A DNA stretch of 64,000 nucleotides from Rheinheimera sp. SA_1 (GCF_001669775.1 NZ_LXWK01000011.1:1-64000), one strand, 5' to 3'. Positions 33,625 to 44,162 are shown, counted from the stretch's first letter. The notes: generated by a model from the letters alone, not told the origin. A program made the numbers and translations.

Positions 33625-34893
33625 TTGGACGAAATATCGACCAGCACCCTGTTTATCATCCTCGGTGTACTGGTTTTCTGCTCTGCTTATTTCTCTGCGA
33701 CAGAAACAGGGATGATGTCGGTTAACCCTTACCGGCTGAAACATCTAACCAACGAAAATCATGCTGGCGCCAAACGCGTCACCGAACTGCTAAGCCGGAG
33801 AGATCGGCTGATTGGGCTTATTCTGGTTGGCAACAATTTGGTGAATGTCGCAGCTTCAATGATTGGCACTATCATTGGTATGCGTCTGTATGGTGATTTC
33901 GGTATTGTTATGGCCGGTTTTATACTGACGCTGATTATTCTGATTTTTGGCGAAGTCACTCCAAAAACTCTGGCGGCACTTCATCCGGAACGGATCGCCT
34001 ACCCAAGTTCAATCCTACTCAAACCCATGATGAAACTACTGTATCCGTTGGTGTGGTTGTTAAATTGGATATGTAACAACTTTTTGAAACTATTTGGGGT
34101 TTCAACCGAACATCATCACGGCCACAGCTTAAGCTCTGAAGAATTACGCACCGTAGTGCATGAAGCTGGCGCGCTGTTACCGCAACAACACCAGAACATG
34201 CTGGTGGGTGTGCTCGATTTAGAAAACGCTACCGTCGAGGACATTATGATCCCGCGTAACGAGCTAATCGGCATCGATATTAACGACGAATGGAAAGATA
34301 TCGTCCGCCAGCTGGCAAACACCCAACATAGCAGAATTTTGCTTTACCGTGACAGCGTTGATGATGCACTGGGCTTTTTGCATACCCGCGATGTGATGCG
34401 ACTGGTGCTGAAAGAACAGCTTACAAAAGCCACTTTGTTGCGTTCCGTCAACGATATCTATTTTATACCTGAAGGCACCCCACTCAACACTCAACTGGTG
34501 AAGTTCCAAAACTCGAAAGAACGCATTGGCTTAGTTGTTGATGAATATGGCGATATTCAGGGACTGGTGACCCTGGAAGATATTTTAGAAGAAGTGGTTG
34601 GCGAATTTACCACCCACATTGCTGAGCAAAACAGCGAAGAAATTGTACCGCAACCCGACGGTTCGTTTTTGGTCGATGGCAGCATTAACCTGCGCGATCT
34701 CAACCGCGAAATGCACCTGAATCTGCCAACAGATGGCCCGAAAACGCTGAATGGTCTGGTGCTGGAATATCTGGAAGAAATCCCGCAAGCAAACGTCAGC
34801 TTAAAACTACTGGGGTACCCGCTGGAAATTGTTGAGGTGCAAGACAATATGATTAAAACCGTGCGGATTTTGCCACATTTAAAAGCGGGCTAA
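33625..34893 (+). CDS. CNNM/HlyC-CorC family transporter (CorB-like)
   Basis: A 422-residue membrane protein with an N-terminal DUF21/CNNM domain (FSATETGMMSVNPYRLKHL, LVGNNLVNVAASMIGTII, FGEVTPKTLAALHPERIAYP), then a CBS pair (IMIPRNELIGID, IYFIPEGTPLN, GDIQGLVTLEDILEEVVGEF) and a C-terminal CorC/HlyC domain. Family members act in magnesium or cobalt efflux and resistance. Translation begins at TTG (33625) with AAAGGT upstream, and no ATG is available nearby. It follows the ypjD-like gene as in E. coli (yfjD). Confidence 0.88.
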   Translation: MDEISTSTLFIILGVLVFCSAYFSATETGMMSVNPYRLKHLTNENHAGAKRVTELLSRRDRLIGLILVGNNLVNVAASMIGTIIGMRLYGDFGIVMAGFILTLIILIFGEVTPKTLAALHPERIAYPSSILLKPMMKLLYPLVWLLNWICNNFLKLFGVSTEHHHGHSLSSEELRTVVHEAGALLPQQHQNMLVGVLDLENATVEDIMIPRNELIGIDINDEWKDIVRQLANTQHSRILLYRDSVDDALGFLHTRDVMRLVLKEQLTKATLLRSVNDIYFIPEGTPLNTQLVKFQNSKERIGLVVDEYGDIQGLVTLEDILEEVVGEFTTHIAEQNSEEIVPQPDGSFLVDGSINLRDLNREMHLNLPTDGPKTLNGLVLEYLEEIPQANVSLKLLGYPLEIVEVQDNMIKTVRILPHLKAG

Positions 34894-34925
34894 CGGCTGT
34901 TCTGGTATACACAATTATTGATGAG

Positions 34926-34951
34926 GGCAGCCAAAGTGGCTGCCTTTTTTT
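34926..34951 (+). terminator. Rho-independent terminator of the CorB-like gene
   Basis: GGCAGCC and GGCTGCC form a 7-bp stem with a short loop, followed by a seven-T tract. It starts about 30 bp after the stop codon. Confidence 0.9.
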
Positions 34952-35045
34952 GTCTGCCTCCGCTGCATGGTCACTTTTTATACGAGAAATCAAAAACTTA
35001 AAAATTTTAAAATTTTTTGAGTTTTTTTAAATTTATGCTGAACTT

Positions 35046-35155
35046 TTATTGGCAACCAGCTTCTAACCTTGTGAATGGATTCAACCAAGTTTTTGTTTTC
35101 ATCCCTGGATTCTCCCTATCCTTAGTTTGCGGCCACCGATGTGGCCGTTTTTTTT
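35046..35155 (+). ncRNA. Possible Hfq-type small RNA
   Basis: Candidate only. A 22-nt hairpin (35068-35089, CTTG-TGAAT/ATTCA-CAAG) is followed by a U-rich stretch, then a stable stem CGGCCAC/GTGGCCG at 35130-35147 and eight T. The neighbouring genes already have their own terminators, so this one most likely ends a separate short transcript of about 110 nt. An AT-rich tract lies just upstream, but I cannot identify a clean -35/-10 pair, so the 5' end is approximate. No known sRNA family is recognised. Confidence 0.4.
35130..35155 (+). terminator. Unassigned strong Rho-independent terminator
   Basis: CGGCCAC and GTGGCCG form a 7-bp GC-rich stem with a 4-nt loop followed by eight T on the plus strand. 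On the minus strand there is no T run, so it does not serve gshA. Confidence 0.9.
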
Positions 35156-35206
35156 GCCTGTAAGTGACCGACAAGACCGAAATGTTATACTCCTAAATGC
35201 CAGCGT

Positions 35207-35230
35207 AAAAAAAGGCACCAACGGCGCCTT
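35207..35230 (-). terminator. Rho-independent terminator of gshA
   Basis: AAGGCGCC and GGTGCCTT pair (one G-T wobble) around a 3-nt loop and are followed on the minus strand by a T run. It begins about 30 bp after the gshA stop. Confidence 0.85.
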
Positions 35231-35259
35231 CTGACAAAGTAACTTGAAATAATACCGAG

Positions 35260-36861
35260 CTATTTATCGCAAAGTTTTGCTGCGTTTTCGACAAAATACT
35301 GCGCAAGGTAGCAATCAAAACTGAGTGTATCCTGCTGCTCTATCTGTTGCTGCGCACTAAGCGAATCTGTCGTCATCTGCCGAAATTCAGTTTCAGAATA
35401 AAACTGATACTCGCTTGCTAACAACGTCTGCTGATGTTTGGTCGCCAGCGCCAGACTGAACTGCGAATTGTCTTGCTGACTGGCTTTCAGTGTTGCCAAT
35501 AGCTGGCCGGAAAACGTTTTAGCCGGGTCGAGCAGACTTAAGTAAAAATGCTTTAGTACGCTCTGGTATTTATCACCGCCATAAGCCCCGTCAAGCCAGT
35601 GCGCTATCGGCATCAACTCGGCGAACAGCTGTTCTGCCCAGTCTTGCATCAAACGAGGGTGTGCACCGTCTTGTAATTCGAGATTCAGTCGCCGGCCATC
35701 CGTCACTACTTTGCGTAAATTCTGATCCGCTACTTCTTGCTGCTCTGCCGACATGGTCGGGCTTTGCTGCAGTAAACAGTAGAGTAAAAATAAATCTAAA
35801 AAGCGCATTTGCTCGGCGCTGATACCAATAGCGCTAAACGGATTCACATCCAGCGCCCGTACTTCAATGTACTCGACACCACGTTTTGCCAGGGCACAGG
35901 TTGGCCGCTCGCCGCTTTGGGTGGTGCGTTTTGGCCGGATGGTCGAGTAAAACTCATTTTCAATTTGCAGAATATTGGTGTTTAGCTGCTGATAATTACC
36001 ATCAACTTTCACACCAATGCCCTGATATTCTGCGGATGGCGTGGTGATCGCCTGCTGCAAGCCTTTGATATAATCCGGTAAATTGTTATAGCTCACGTTT
36101 AATGCTGATTGCGCGCTGTTGGTGTAACCCAAATCGCTCATCCGCAAACTGGTGGCATAAGGTAAATACAGAGTGCCTTTGCCCAATGTCTCAAAGGCGT
36201 ATTTGCTTTGGCGGCCTTGTAAAAATGACTTACACATGGCGGGTGATGCACCAAACAGGTACACAATCAGCCAGACATATCTTTTGTAGTTGCGAATTAA
36301 CCCCAGATATTGCGCTGAAATAAAATCTGCTAAATCTGATTGGTCACCGAGCATTTGCTGGTAATGTTGCCAAAATTCATTCGGAATGGAAAAGTTAAAA
36401 TGCACACCGCTGATCGCCTGCATCATGCTGCCATAGCGATTTTTTAAGCCTTGCCGGTAGACGGTTTTCATCCGTCCGACATTGGACGTACCGTAATAAG
36501 CCAGCCGGATTTCATCCTGATGGTCGATAAAACACGGCATACTGCCAGCGCCAAGCTGTTCGGTGCCAAGATTGCTCAGCGCAAACCGGTGAATATCAGT
36601 GAGCTGTGCCACCGTCACTTCGATATCGGTTTGTGCCGGAGTAATAAACTCCAACAACGATTCTGAAAAATCAGTGGTGATCAACGGATGGGTTAGCGCC
36701 GAACCCAAAGCCTGCGGATGATCAAGTTGCGATAAACGACCATCCGGTTTGATCCGCAAGGTTTCGCGCTCAATACCGCGACGGATCCCGACAATCGTTG
36801 AATTCCATGATGCTGCTTGCAGCGCCGCGATACGTTCAGAAAAAAGCTGACTCAAGTGCAT
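35260..36861 (-). CDS. gshA: Glutamate-cysteine ligase
   Basis: GshA joins glutamate and cysteine with ATP, the first and limiting step of glutathione synthesis, in the cytoplasm. The 533-residue protein is of the proteobacterial type 1 family: GIRRGIERETLRI at the N-terminus, HPLITTDFSESLLEFITPAQT, and YIEVRALDVNPFSAIGI carrying active-site residues. The length fits E. coli GshA (518). It is monocistronic, with its own terminator. Confidence 0.96.
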   Translation of the reverse strand: MHLSQLFSERIAALQAASWNSTIVGIRRGIERETLRIKPDGRLSQLDHPQALGSALTHPLITTDFSESLLEFITPAQTDIEVTVAQLTDIHRFALSNLGTEQLGAGSMPCFIDHQDEIRLAYYGTSNVGRMKTVYRQGLKNRYGSMMQAISGVHFNFSIPNEFWQHYQQMLGDQSDLADFISAQYLGLIRNYKRYVWLIVYLFGASPAMCKSFLQGRQSKYAFETLGKGTLYLPYATSLRMSDLGYTNSAQSALNVSYNNLPDYIKGLQQAITTPSAEYQGIGVKVDGNYQQLNTNILQIENEFYSTIRPKRTTQSGERPTCALAKRGVEYIEVRALDVNPFSAIGISAEQMRFLDLFLLYCLLQQSPTMSAEQQEVADQNLRKVVTDGRRLNLELQDGAHPRLMQDWAEQLFAELMPIAHWLDGAYGGDKYQSVLKHFYLSLLDPAKTFSGQLLATLKASQQDNSQFSLALATKHQQTLLASEYQFYSETEFRQMTTDSLSAQQQIEQQDTLSFDCYLAQYFVENAAKLCDK

Positions 36862-36947
36862 TCCTTAATAAGGACCCAGTGACTGGATCATTGGGCGACA
36901 GCCGAAAAAAAACAAGGCCTAATTCTTAACAGTATGAATTGAAGCGA

Positions 36948-37394
36948 TTATTCCTCTTCTTCTGTTCGCTGTTGCCGTTTTTGCTGCGACTGCACAATGC
37001 GCCGCATAATATCTTTCCACGACACAATACCTATTAACCGCTGTTGCTGATCAACCACCGGCAAGCAGCTGATATTTCGTTCGACCAACAAGGTCGCCGC
37101 CTGCAAAATGCCGATATCCTGTGACACGCTGATGACAGGCGACGTCATCACCTGCCGTACTTTGCGGCTTTGCATATACAAATCAATCGTATGCTCTGAG
37201 GCCGAATCCATCACCGGACTTAACGCCTTAAAATAATCCTTCACCGAAACTATCCCCACTAACCGGTGCATACTGTCGATAACCGGTACATGCTGAAATC
37301 TGGCATCGGTAAACAAGGAGCGCAGACTGGCCAGTGTGGCGTCTTCGGTCGTCACCCGCACTTTTTTGGTCATAATGGACGCTAACGACATCAT
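36948..37394 (-). CDS. CBS-domain pair protein
   Basis: A 148-residue protein made of two CBS motifs: [21 protein letters not shown]...[21 protein letters not shown], and [22 protein letters not shown]...[23 protein letters not shown] pairs bind adenine nucleotides and usually regulate a partner. No catalytic domain is attached. The tail is basic then acidic (RQQRTEEEE). The start could be either of two adjacent ATGs (37394 or 37391). Partner unknown. Confidence 0.85.
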   Translation of the reverse strand: MMSLASIMTKKVRVTTEDATLASLRSLFTDARFQHVPVIDSMHRLVGIVSVKDYFKALSPVMDSASEHTIDLYMQSRKVRQVMTSPVISVSQDIGILQAATLLVERNISCLPVVDQQQRLIGIVSWKDIMRRIVQSQQKRQQRTEEEE

Positions 37395-37419
37395 CTGTAC
37401 CTATTTTCTCTGAGGAGAA

Positions 37420-37448
37420 ATTATAATCCTGTAGTAAACTACTGTAAC
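37420..37448 (-). promoter_or_regulatory. Possible promoter of the CBS-domain gene
   Basis: On the minus strand a perfect TATAAT (37420-37425) has GTTACA 17 bp upstream (37443-37448). Transcription would start about 20 bp before the CBS gene start. The -35 match is only 4 of 6. Confidence 0.45.
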
Positions 37449-37478
37449 ACCAGCCATTTTAAAGTCCAATGGGGCAGC

Positions 37479-39026
37479 ATGAACCGTCATAATCAAGCAA
37501 TTGTTAACGCCGAAGTTACCTTTCCAGCAGACGCCGAACTGATTTCTACCACCGACACCCGAGGCGTAATCACTTATGCCAATGCGGCCTTTTGCCAGGT
37601 TTCCGGCTACTCCAATGACGAGTTGGTTGGCAAAAACCATAATCTGGTACGCCATCCAGACATGCCCAAAGCCGCTTTTGCTGATTTGTGGCAAAATTTA
37701 CAACAGAAAAAATCCTGGCGCGGCATGGTGAAAAATCGCTGTAAAGATGGCCGTTATTATTGGGTCGATGCTTTTGTCACGCCCATCTATCAACAACAGC
37801 AACTTGTTGGTTTCCAGTCAGTAAGAAGAGCGCCGGAGCGCAACCTCATCAATCGCGCCGAACATTGTTACCAACAAATCGCGCAGGGCAAGACGCTCAG
37901 TGGCTGGCGGCTAAATCAGGGTTTACGCCGCGGGATCGCTGTCACTGCTACTTTAGCTTTTGTCGCCGCTGCTAGCGTCTGGATTTCCGGCTGGTTTGTG
38001 CTGGCTTTATTACTTCCCTTGCTGTTTTTATGCTGCTTTTATGATGAATTATTGATTACACCAGCAAAGTTACACCAACAACAGCAACAGAGTGATTCCA
38101 TCAGCCGTTTTATTTACGCTGGCAATGGCCCTTTTGGCGTTGCTGATTTTGCACAGCAGCTCCAACAAGCCAAACTGCAGACCGTGCTGGGCCGCACTGG
38201 CGACAGCACTTCGCAACTGAGTTTAATCGCGGATACCTTATCCGAAGCCGTGGCTCAAACCACCGGCGGTATCGCTAAACAACAACAGCAATTAACTCAG
38301 ATTGAGCAAGCGAGCAGCGAGTTATTACATAGTGTGGCGCAAATATCTGTCCACACCGATGAAACAACTGCACAGGTGGCAACCACCCATCAAATTTGTC
38401 AGCAAGCACAACAAGCCATGCAATTAACCACGGGCACGGTGAAAAAACTGGCAGCTGAAGTTGAGGGTGCGGCAAGCACTGCTGATGGCCTGGCTGTTGA
38501 AGCACAGCGTATCGGGGCAGTCCTGACCGAAATTCAGGGGATCGCCAATCAAACCAACCTGCTGGCATTAAACGCTGCCATTGAAGCCGCCAGAGCCGGT
38601 GAGCATGGCCGTGGCTTTGCCGTGGTTGCCGACGAAGTGCGGGCATTGTCGTCTCGTACACACAAAGCAACCGAACAAATTCAGCTCTCGATCGGAGAAA
38701 TTCAAAAGACCTTGCTCAATTGGAGTCAGGTGATGATGCAAAGTCGGCAGCAAGCTGAACATTGTGTTTCGCAAAGTGATATCAGCCAGCAACAACTGAA
38801 TGAAATCGTGTTGATGGTGAATCAAATTGAATCTGCTTCGGATCAAATTGCCCAATCGACGCAATCACAAACTGCTGTCGCAAACCGGGTTGCCAGCCAT
38901 GTGCATGATATTACTGAGATTGCCCAAGGTAATAACTACAATATGCAACTGGTCTCAGATAACAGCGATAAATTGCATCACAAAGCCACTGAGTTGACTG
39001 ACCTGGCAAAAACCTTCAGCAGTTAA
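37479..39026 (+). CDS. Aer-like methyl-accepting chemotaxis protein with PAS domain
   Basis: A 515-residue chemoreceptor. An N-terminal PAS domain (about 18-105: [50 protein letters not shown]) replaces a periplasmic sensor. A hydrophobic hairpin (about 145-190) anchors it in the inner membrane. The C-terminal signalling domain has the canonical tip [36 protein letters not shown] (about 350-385), which contacts CheA/CheW. In Aer the PAS domain binds FAD and senses redox state; the residues visible fit that subgroup, but ligand identity is inference. Confidence 0.92.
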   Translation: MNRHNQAIVNAEVTFPADAELISTTDTRGVITYANAAFCQVSGYSNDELVGKNHNLVRHPDMPKAAFADLWQNLQQKKSWRGMVKNRCKDGRYYWVDAFVTPIYQQQQLVGFQSVRRAPERNLINRAEHCYQQIAQGKTLSGWRLNQGLRRGIAVTATLAFVAAASVWISGWFVLALLLPLLFLCCFYDELLITPAKLHQQQQQSDSISRFIYAGNGPFGVADFAQQLQQAKLQTVLGRTGDSTSQLSLIADTLSEAVAQTTGGIAKQQQQLTQIEQASSELLHSVAQISVHTDETTAQVATTHQICQQAQQAMQLTTGTVKKLAAEVEGAASTADGLAVEAQRIGAVLTEIQGIANQTNLLALNAAIEAARAGEHGRGFAVVADEVRALSSRTHKATEQIQLSIGEIQKTLLNWSQVMMQSRQQAEHCVSQSDISQQQLNEIVLMVNQIESASDQIAQSTQSQTAVANRVASHVHDITEIAQGNNYNMQLVSDNSDKLHHKATELTDLAKTFSS

Positions 39027-39236
39027 TGATTTAGAATTTTACTGAGTCTTACTATCCTCACGTCCAGCTTAAAATATCACTGATTTTAAGCTGGACAATA
39101 ATCGTCCTCCCGCCCCACCAAGCTGCCTTTTTTGAGCTGGAACAAGCTTTTTAGCAAATCTTCGTTACACTTGATTTGAAGTTGCGATTTTAAGTATTGA
39201 ATTAAACTGCTCGCTACCCGGGTGCAGAGGTATCTT

Positions 39237-39656
39237 ATGCAAACAGCGTTAAAAGTATTATTGACACTGTGCTGCGGCTGGCTTTGCAGCACTGTTGTAC
39301 TTGCAGAGCAAGTCATTTACCAATGGCGTGACAGCAATAACGTATTGCATGTCAGCCAGCTGCCACCGGCAAATGTTGATTATCAGACGATAGTGTTAGG
39401 TGCAAAGGCCGCCACACCTACCGCGGCCTTGCCGGAGCAAGGTCCCAATAAATCTTCGCCAGACTATGTACAAAGCTGCTCCAAAGCGCAGGACAATCTG
39501 CGGATCCTGCAACAAGACTTGCCGGTCTATATCGATATGGAAGATGGCACTAAAGAATTACTGGATGACTCCAAGCGTGACCAGCAAAAACAACTCGCAG
39601 AAAAACAAATTCAGTTCTACTGCGAGAAACCTGCGGCACTAACCAACAAACAATAG
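39237..39656 (+). CDS. DUF4124-domain exported protein
   Basis: A 139-residue protein with a signal peptide (MQTALKVLLTLCCGWLCSTVVLA). Directly after it is the short DUF4124 motif (QVIYQWRDSNNVLHVSQLPP), a small domain found in many periplasmic proteins of proteobacteria with unknown function. The rest is polar, with two cysteines. The ATG at 39237 has AGAGG six bases upstream and is preferred over the GTG at 39222. Confidence 0.78.
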   Translation: MQTALKVLLTLCCGWLCSTVVLAEQVIYQWRDSNNVLHVSQLPPANVDYQTIVLGAKAATPTAALPEQGPNKSSPDYVQSCSKAQDNLRILQQDLPVYIDMEDGTKELLDDSKRDQQKQLAEKQIQFYCEKPAALTNKQ

Positions 39657-39727
39657 CGAAGCTTATCGCAATAGCAGCCCTGGCACACTTTGTATTGAGT
39701 GGGCTGCAAACAATGCAGCCCTGTTAA

Positions 39728-42310
39728 TTATTCAACACGGCTACTGACCACAAACTGATCCTGCACCACATCTATATGCACCACCGAACCCGGTAAAATC
39801 TCACCACGCAACAATGATTGCGCCAGTGTATTTTCCACATATTGCTGAATGGCTCGTTTCAAGGGTCTAGCCCCGAATAAAGGGTCAAAACCAACAGCAG
39901 CGATTTTTTCCAGCGCAGCGTCAGATACCGCTAATCCCAGCTGACGCTCAGCCAATCGTTGTTGCAGACGTTTTAACTGAATGCCGGCTATATTCTTGAT
40001 TTGCGCATGATCCAGCGGGTGGAATACCACAGTTTCGTCAACCCGATTTAAAAATTCCGGCCGGAACTGCTGGCTTAACACGCCCATCAGCATCGATTTC
40101 ATCTGCTCGTAACTTTGCTCATGATAATGCTCCTGAATTAAGTCCGAGCCCAGATTCGAAGTCATAATGATGACCGAGTTTTTAAAATCGACAGTGCGGC
40201 CCTGACCATCGGTTAAACGACCGTCATCCAGCACCTGCAGCAAAATGTTAAACACATCCGGATGGGCTTTTTCAATTTCATCCAGCAAAATCACCGAATA
40301 AGGTTTGCGGCGTACCGCTTCGGTCAAATAACCGCCCTCTTCATAGCCGACATATCCCGGTGGTGCACCAACCAGTCTTGATACTGAGTGTTTTTCCATA
40401 AACTCCGACATATCAATCCGCACCATCGCGTCTTCACTATCAAACAGAAAATGCGCCAGCGCTTTGGTTAGTTCGGTTTTACCCACACCAGTCGGTCCTA
40501 AAAATAAAAACGACCCGATCGGTTTATTCGGATCGGATAATCCAGCGCGGGAACGGCGAATGGCATTGGAAACCGCGAGCACTGCTTCAGTTTGACCAAT
40601 CACCCGTTTAGCCAGCGATTGCTCCATTTTCAGCAGCTTATCGCGTTCACCTTCCAGCATTTTACTGACTGGAATACCGGTCGATTTGGACAATACCTCG
40701 GCAATTTCGTGCTCGGTGACTTTGTTACGCAGCAATTTCATTTCATGCATTTCGGCTTGTGACGCTAAGTCGAGCCGTTTTTCCAGCACCGGAATACGCT
40801 CATATTTCAGCTGCGACATCCGGTTTAAATCGCCCGCCCGGCGCGCCACTTCCATATCAAGCCTGGCTTGCTCTAAATCGGCTTTGATACTTTGGGTGCC
40901 TTGCAGTGCGGCTTTCTCGGAACTCCACACTTCGTCGAGCTCATTGTATTTGGAATCGAGTTCGTTAATTTGCTCGATGATAAAATCACGACGTTTTTTG
41001 CTGGCATCATCGGTTTCTTTGGCCAGCGCATTGTCTTCCAGCTTCAGCTGAATGATCCGGCGTTCTAATCTGTCCAGCTCTTCTGGTTTGGAATCCATCT
41101 GCATCCGGATACTGGACGCCGCTTCATCAATTAAATCAATGGCTTTGTCTGGTAATTGCCGGTCGCTGACATAACGATGCGACAAGGTAGCCGCGGCGAC
41201 AATCGCCGGATCGGTAATGTCCACCCCGTGGTGTAATTCGTAACGTTCTTTTAGCCCACGCAAAATAGCGATGGTATCTTCCACCGACGGCTCTTCGACT
41301 AACACTTTTTGAAAACGCCGCTCCAGCGCCGCATCTTTTTCGATGTATTTGCGGTACTCATCTAAAGTGGTGGCGCCTAAACAATGCAGCTCACCCCGCG
41401 CTAACGCCGGTTTGAGCATATTGCCGGCATCCATCGCACCATCGGCTTTACCTGCGCCGACCATAGTATGAATTTCGTCGATAAATAAAATGATCTGGCC
41501 TTCTTCTTTGGCCAGTTCCGATAATACCGCTTTGAGACGTTCTTCAAACTCACCGCGGTATTTAGCGCCTGCTAATAAAGAGCCTAAATCCAGCGACAAC
41601 ACCCGTTTATTCTTCAGTCCTTCCGGCACTTCATTATTCACAATCCGTAGCGCCAACCCTTCGACGATGGCGGTTTTACCCACGCCAGGCTCGCCAATCA
41701 ATACCGGATTATTTTTGGTACGACGCTGCAGCACCTGAATACAACGGCGAATTTCTTCGTCGCGGCCAATCACTGGATCCAGTTTGCCTGCTTCAGCACG
41801 GGCGGTTAAATCGATGGTGTATTTCGTCAGTGCCTGACGCGTATCTTCAGCGTTGGCGTCATCAACTTTCTGGCCGCCACGTAATTGTTCGATCGCCGCC
41901 TCAACACCTTCTTTGGTGATCGCCAGCTGTTTTAATAAAGCGCCAAGTTCACCTTTGTCGTCGCAGGCGGCCAATACAAACAATTCGCTCGAGATAAACT
42001 GATCTTTGCGTTTTTGCGCTAATTTATCGCACAAATTTAATAAATTAATCGTGCCGCCAGACAGCTGTAAATTACCTTCACTGCCTTCGACTTTCGGTAA
42101 CCGCTCAATGGCATGTGATACTTTTGAGCGCAAGTCATGCAAATTGGTGCCAATTTTAGTCAATAAATCACGCACACTGCCGCCGTCCTGATTTAACAGG
42201 GCATGCATCAGGTGTACAGGTTCAATAAATTGATGGTCACGTCCCAATGCAAGTGACTGGGCGGTAGCTATAGCTTCTTGAAATTTACTGGTAAAACGTT
42301 CTAACCGCAT
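39728..42310 (-). CDS. clpB: ATP-dependent disaggregase ClpB
   Basis: ClpB is the hexameric AAA+ chaperone that, with DnaK, pulls proteins out of aggregates after heat shock. The 860-residue protein has the Clp N domain (about 1-145), AAA1 with Walker [14 protein letters not shown], the coiled-coil middle domain (about 400-520), and AAA2 with [14 protein letters not shown]. The [14 protein letters not shown] pore-loop segment is also present. The start at 42310 ([14 protein letters not shown]) matches the family; the frame extends to 42379 through the promoter and is not used. A sigma-32 promoter lies just upstream. Confidence 0.98.
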   Translation of the reverse strand: MRLERFTSKFQEAIATAQSLALGRDHQFIEPVHLMHALLNQDGGSVRDLLTKIGTNLHDLRSKVSHAIERLPKVEGSEGNLQLSGGTINLLNLCDKLAQKRKDQFISSELFVLAACDDKGELGALLKQLAITKEGVEAAIEQLRGGQKVDDANAEDTRQALTKYTIDLTARAEAGKLDPVIGRDEEIRRCIQVLQRRTKNNPVLIGEPGVGKTAIVEGLALRIVNNEVPEGLKNKRVLSLDLGSLLAGAKYRGEFEERLKAVLSELAKEEGQIILFIDEIHTMVGAGKADGAMDAGNMLKPALARGELHCLGATTLDEYRKYIEKDAALERRFQKVLVEEPSVEDTIAILRGLKERYELHHGVDITDPAIVAAATLSHRYVSDRQLPDKAIDLIDEAASSIRMQMDSKPEELDRLERRIIQLKLEDNALAKETDDASKKRRDFIIEQINELDSKYNELDEVWSSEKAALQGTQSIKADLEQARLDMEVARRAGDLNRMSQLKYERIPVLEKRLDLASQAEMHEMKLLRNKVTEHEIAEVLSKSTGIPVSKMLEGERDKLLKMEQSLAKRVIGQTEAVLAVSNAIRRSRAGLSDPNKPIGSFLFLGPTGVGKTELTKALAHFLFDSEDAMVRIDMSEFMEKHSVSRLVGAPPGYVGYEEGGYLTEAVRRKPYSVILLDEIEKAHPDVFNILLQVLDDGRLTDGQGRTVDFKNSVIIMTSNLGSDLIQEHYHEQSYEQMKSMLMGVLSQQFRPEFLNRVDETVVFHPLDHAQIKNIAGIQLKRLQQRLAERQLGLAVSDAALEKIAAVGFDPLFGARPLKRAIQQYVENTLAQSLLRGEILPGSVVHIDVVQDQFVVSSRVE

Positions 42311-42344
42311 GACTAACTCCATCGAACAGCGTGTGATGGAACTA

Positions 42345-42373
42345 AGATGGAGGGCGCTTGCTGCAATTTCAAG
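42345..42373 (-). promoter_or_regulatory. Sigma-32 (heat-shock) promoter of clpB
   Basis: On the minus strand CTTGAAA (42367-42373) is a perfect sigma-32 -35 element. After 14 bp comes CTCCATCT (42345-42352), which fits the -10 consensus CCCCATNT at 7 of 8 positions. Transcription would start about 28 bp before the clpB ATG. Confidence 0.85.
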
Positions 42374-42435
42374 CAGCAAACGTCAAAAATTTGACTTGCG
42401 TCAACAAATAGTGAGTTATCGAGAGGAATGTCGGC

Positions 42436-43188
42436 TTAACTGAGCCAAATGCAACTGGCCATCCGACCGGTCTGACCGTCGCGACGATAGGAAAAAAATA
42501 ACTCTGATTCACTAACGGTGCAGTGATCACCACCATAAAACCGGGTCACCCCAGCCGCCAGCAAACGTTGCCTTGCCAATAAATAGATATTGGCCAAATA
42601 TTTACCATCGCCTTGTGGCACAAAAGCCAGATTGGCTCCGGCATTTTTTTGCATAAATGCCGCACGAACGTCGCTTCCCACTTCAAACTGACCGGGGCCA
42701 ATGGCAGGACCAAACCACACCATCACATCTTGTGGATTGGTAAAGTGCGCCAGCGTCTGTTCCAGCACACCGTCACACAAGCCACGCCAGCCTGCATGCG
42801 CCGCTGCAACTTGGGTACCTTGCAGATTGCAAAACAGCACTGGCAAACAATCAGCAGTCATCACCAGACAAACCTGACCGGCTTGCTGGCTAACAGCCGC
42901 ATCTGCCGAAACCAGTTCTCCCTGCCACTTTGCTAAATCCAGCACTGCGGTGCCATGCACCTGATTGAGCCAGGCCGGTGCTTGTGGCAGCGCGGCCTGT
43001 TGTTGCAATAAAACACGATTTTGCTCAACAGCTGCAATAGCATCCCCCACATGGCTGCCGAGATTCAGACTGGCATAAACACCGGTCGATACCCCACCTT
43101 GCCTTGTAGTCGACAAGGCGTTGACCGATGCAGGTGCTGGCCAGTCAGGCGTTAGCCACACTGGAGTTAACCGAGCCGGCGCTGACAT
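42436..43188 (-). CDS. pgeF: Peptidoglycan editing factor / multicopper-oxidase-like laccase domain protein
   Basis: The YfiH/PgeF family removes misincorporated L-Ser-containing UDP-MurNAc precursors, which keeps peptidoglycan free of L-Ser. The 250-residue protein shows the conserved metal-site histidines and cysteine: LNQVHGTAVL, VMTADCLPVLF, AAAHAGWRGLCDGVLE, and GPAIGPGQFEVG. The start at 43188 overlaps the rluD stop by one base (TAATG), which fits translational coupling; the frame extends to 43275 inside rluD. The neighbourhood rluD-pgeF-clpB is the E. coli one. Confidence 0.92.
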   Translation of the reverse strand: MSAPARLTPVWLTPDWPAPASVNALSTTRQGGVSTGVYASLNLGSHVGDAIAAVEQNRVLLQQQAALPQAPAWLNQVHGTAVLDLAKWQGELVSADAAVSQQAGQVCLVMTADCLPVLFCNLQGTQVAAAHAGWRGLCDGVLEQTLAHFTNPQDVMVWFGPAIGPGQFEVGSDVRAAFMQKNAGANLAFVPQGDGKYLANIYLLARQRLLAAGVTRFYGGDHCTVSESELFFSYRRDGQTGRMASCIWLS

Positions 43189-44162
43189 TACTGATTGTCC
43201 ATGCCGTGAATAGCGGTGTCTTCGCGCAGCGCTTGAGTCAGCCCGACCATATCGTCCGGTACCGGCGCGTGCCATTCCAACAGCTCACCGGTAATTGGGT
43301 GGGCTAACCGCAACATGGCCGCATGTAACGCCTGACGTTTAAAAGCGCGTAATACCACTAATAACGATTCATCAGCTTTACGCGGCGGTCGTGGCCGGCC
43401 GGCATACACCGGATCGCCAACTAACGGATAGTTAATGTAGGTCATATGCACACGGATTTGGTGAGTACGACCAGTTTCTAACCGTAACCGTAACCGCGTG
43501 TGATTGCGGAATTTCTCCATCACCCGGTAATGCGTCACTGCTGGCTTACCTGAGGACGTTACCGCCATATGGGTACGTTTGGTTGGATGACGGCCAATCG
43601 GCTCGTCGACCATGCCACCAGCAGTCATCGCGCCATGGGCAATCGCTTCATATTCACGGGTAATTTCGCGCGCCTGCATCATTTCGACCAGATGCGTCTG
43701 CGCTGGGATGGTTTTTGCCACCACCATTAAACCGGTGGTATCTTTATCGAGGCGGTGAATAATGCCAGCACGCGGCACTTCTGAAATGCCCGGGCAGTGA
43801 TGCAACAAAGCGTTTAATAAAGTGCCATCATGATTACCAGCACCTGGGTGCACCACTAAACCAGCCGGTTTATTGATCACCAGAATATGATCATCTTCAT
43901 AAACGATATTTAAATCAATCGGCTCTGCTTCGAAGCGTTCATCGTCTGGCAGTTCAGCATTAATTTCGATGTTTTCGCCACCGAGCAATTTCTCCCGCGG
44001 CACATTGCATAAACGACCATTGATATTGACCCAATCGGCCAGGATCCACTCTTTTATCCGCGAACGCGAATAATCAGGGAACATTTCCGCCAGAACCTGA
44101 TCCAAGCGTTTACCGTAAAGATGATCAGGTACAATTTCTGTAAGTTTTATCTGTTTTGTCAT
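43188..44162 (-). CDS. rluD: 23S rRNA pseudouridine synthase RluD
   Basis: RluD makes pseudouridines 1911, 1915 and 1917 in helix 69 of 23S rRNA. An N-terminal S4-like RNA-binding domain (RLDQVLAEMFPDYSRSRIKEWI) is followed by the RluA-type catalytic core: DDHILVINKPAGLVVHPG, the catalytic Asp in GIIHRLDKDTTGLMVVAKT, and RLETGRTHQIRVHM. The 324-residue length matches the family. It lies divergently to bamD, as in E. coli. Confidence 0.97.
   Translation of the reverse strand: MTKQIKLTEIVPDHLYGKRLDQVLAEMFPDYSRSRIKEWILADWVNINGRLCNVPREKLLGGENIEINAELPDDERFEAEPIDLNIVYEDDHILVINKPAGLVVHPGAGNHDGTLLNALLHHCPGISEVPRAGIIHRLDKDTTGLMVVAKTIPAQTHLVEMMQAREITREYEAIAHGAMTAGGMVDEPIGRHPTKRTHMAVTSSGKPAVTHYRVMEKFRNHTRLRLRLETGRTHQIRVHMTYINYPLVGDPVYAGRPRPPRKADESLLVVLRAFKRQALHAAMLRLAHPITGELLEWHAPVPDDMVGLTQALREDTAIHGMDNQ

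Larger units (their letters stand above)
34894..35259. other. Intergenic region holding three terminators and a possible small RNA
   Basis: The stretch contains the corB-like terminator (34926-34951), a very AT-rich tract (about 34980-35040), a hairpin-rich segment ending in an unassigned plus-strand terminator (35130-35155), and the gshA terminator on the minus strand (35207-35230). There is no credible ORF. Confidence 0.75.
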
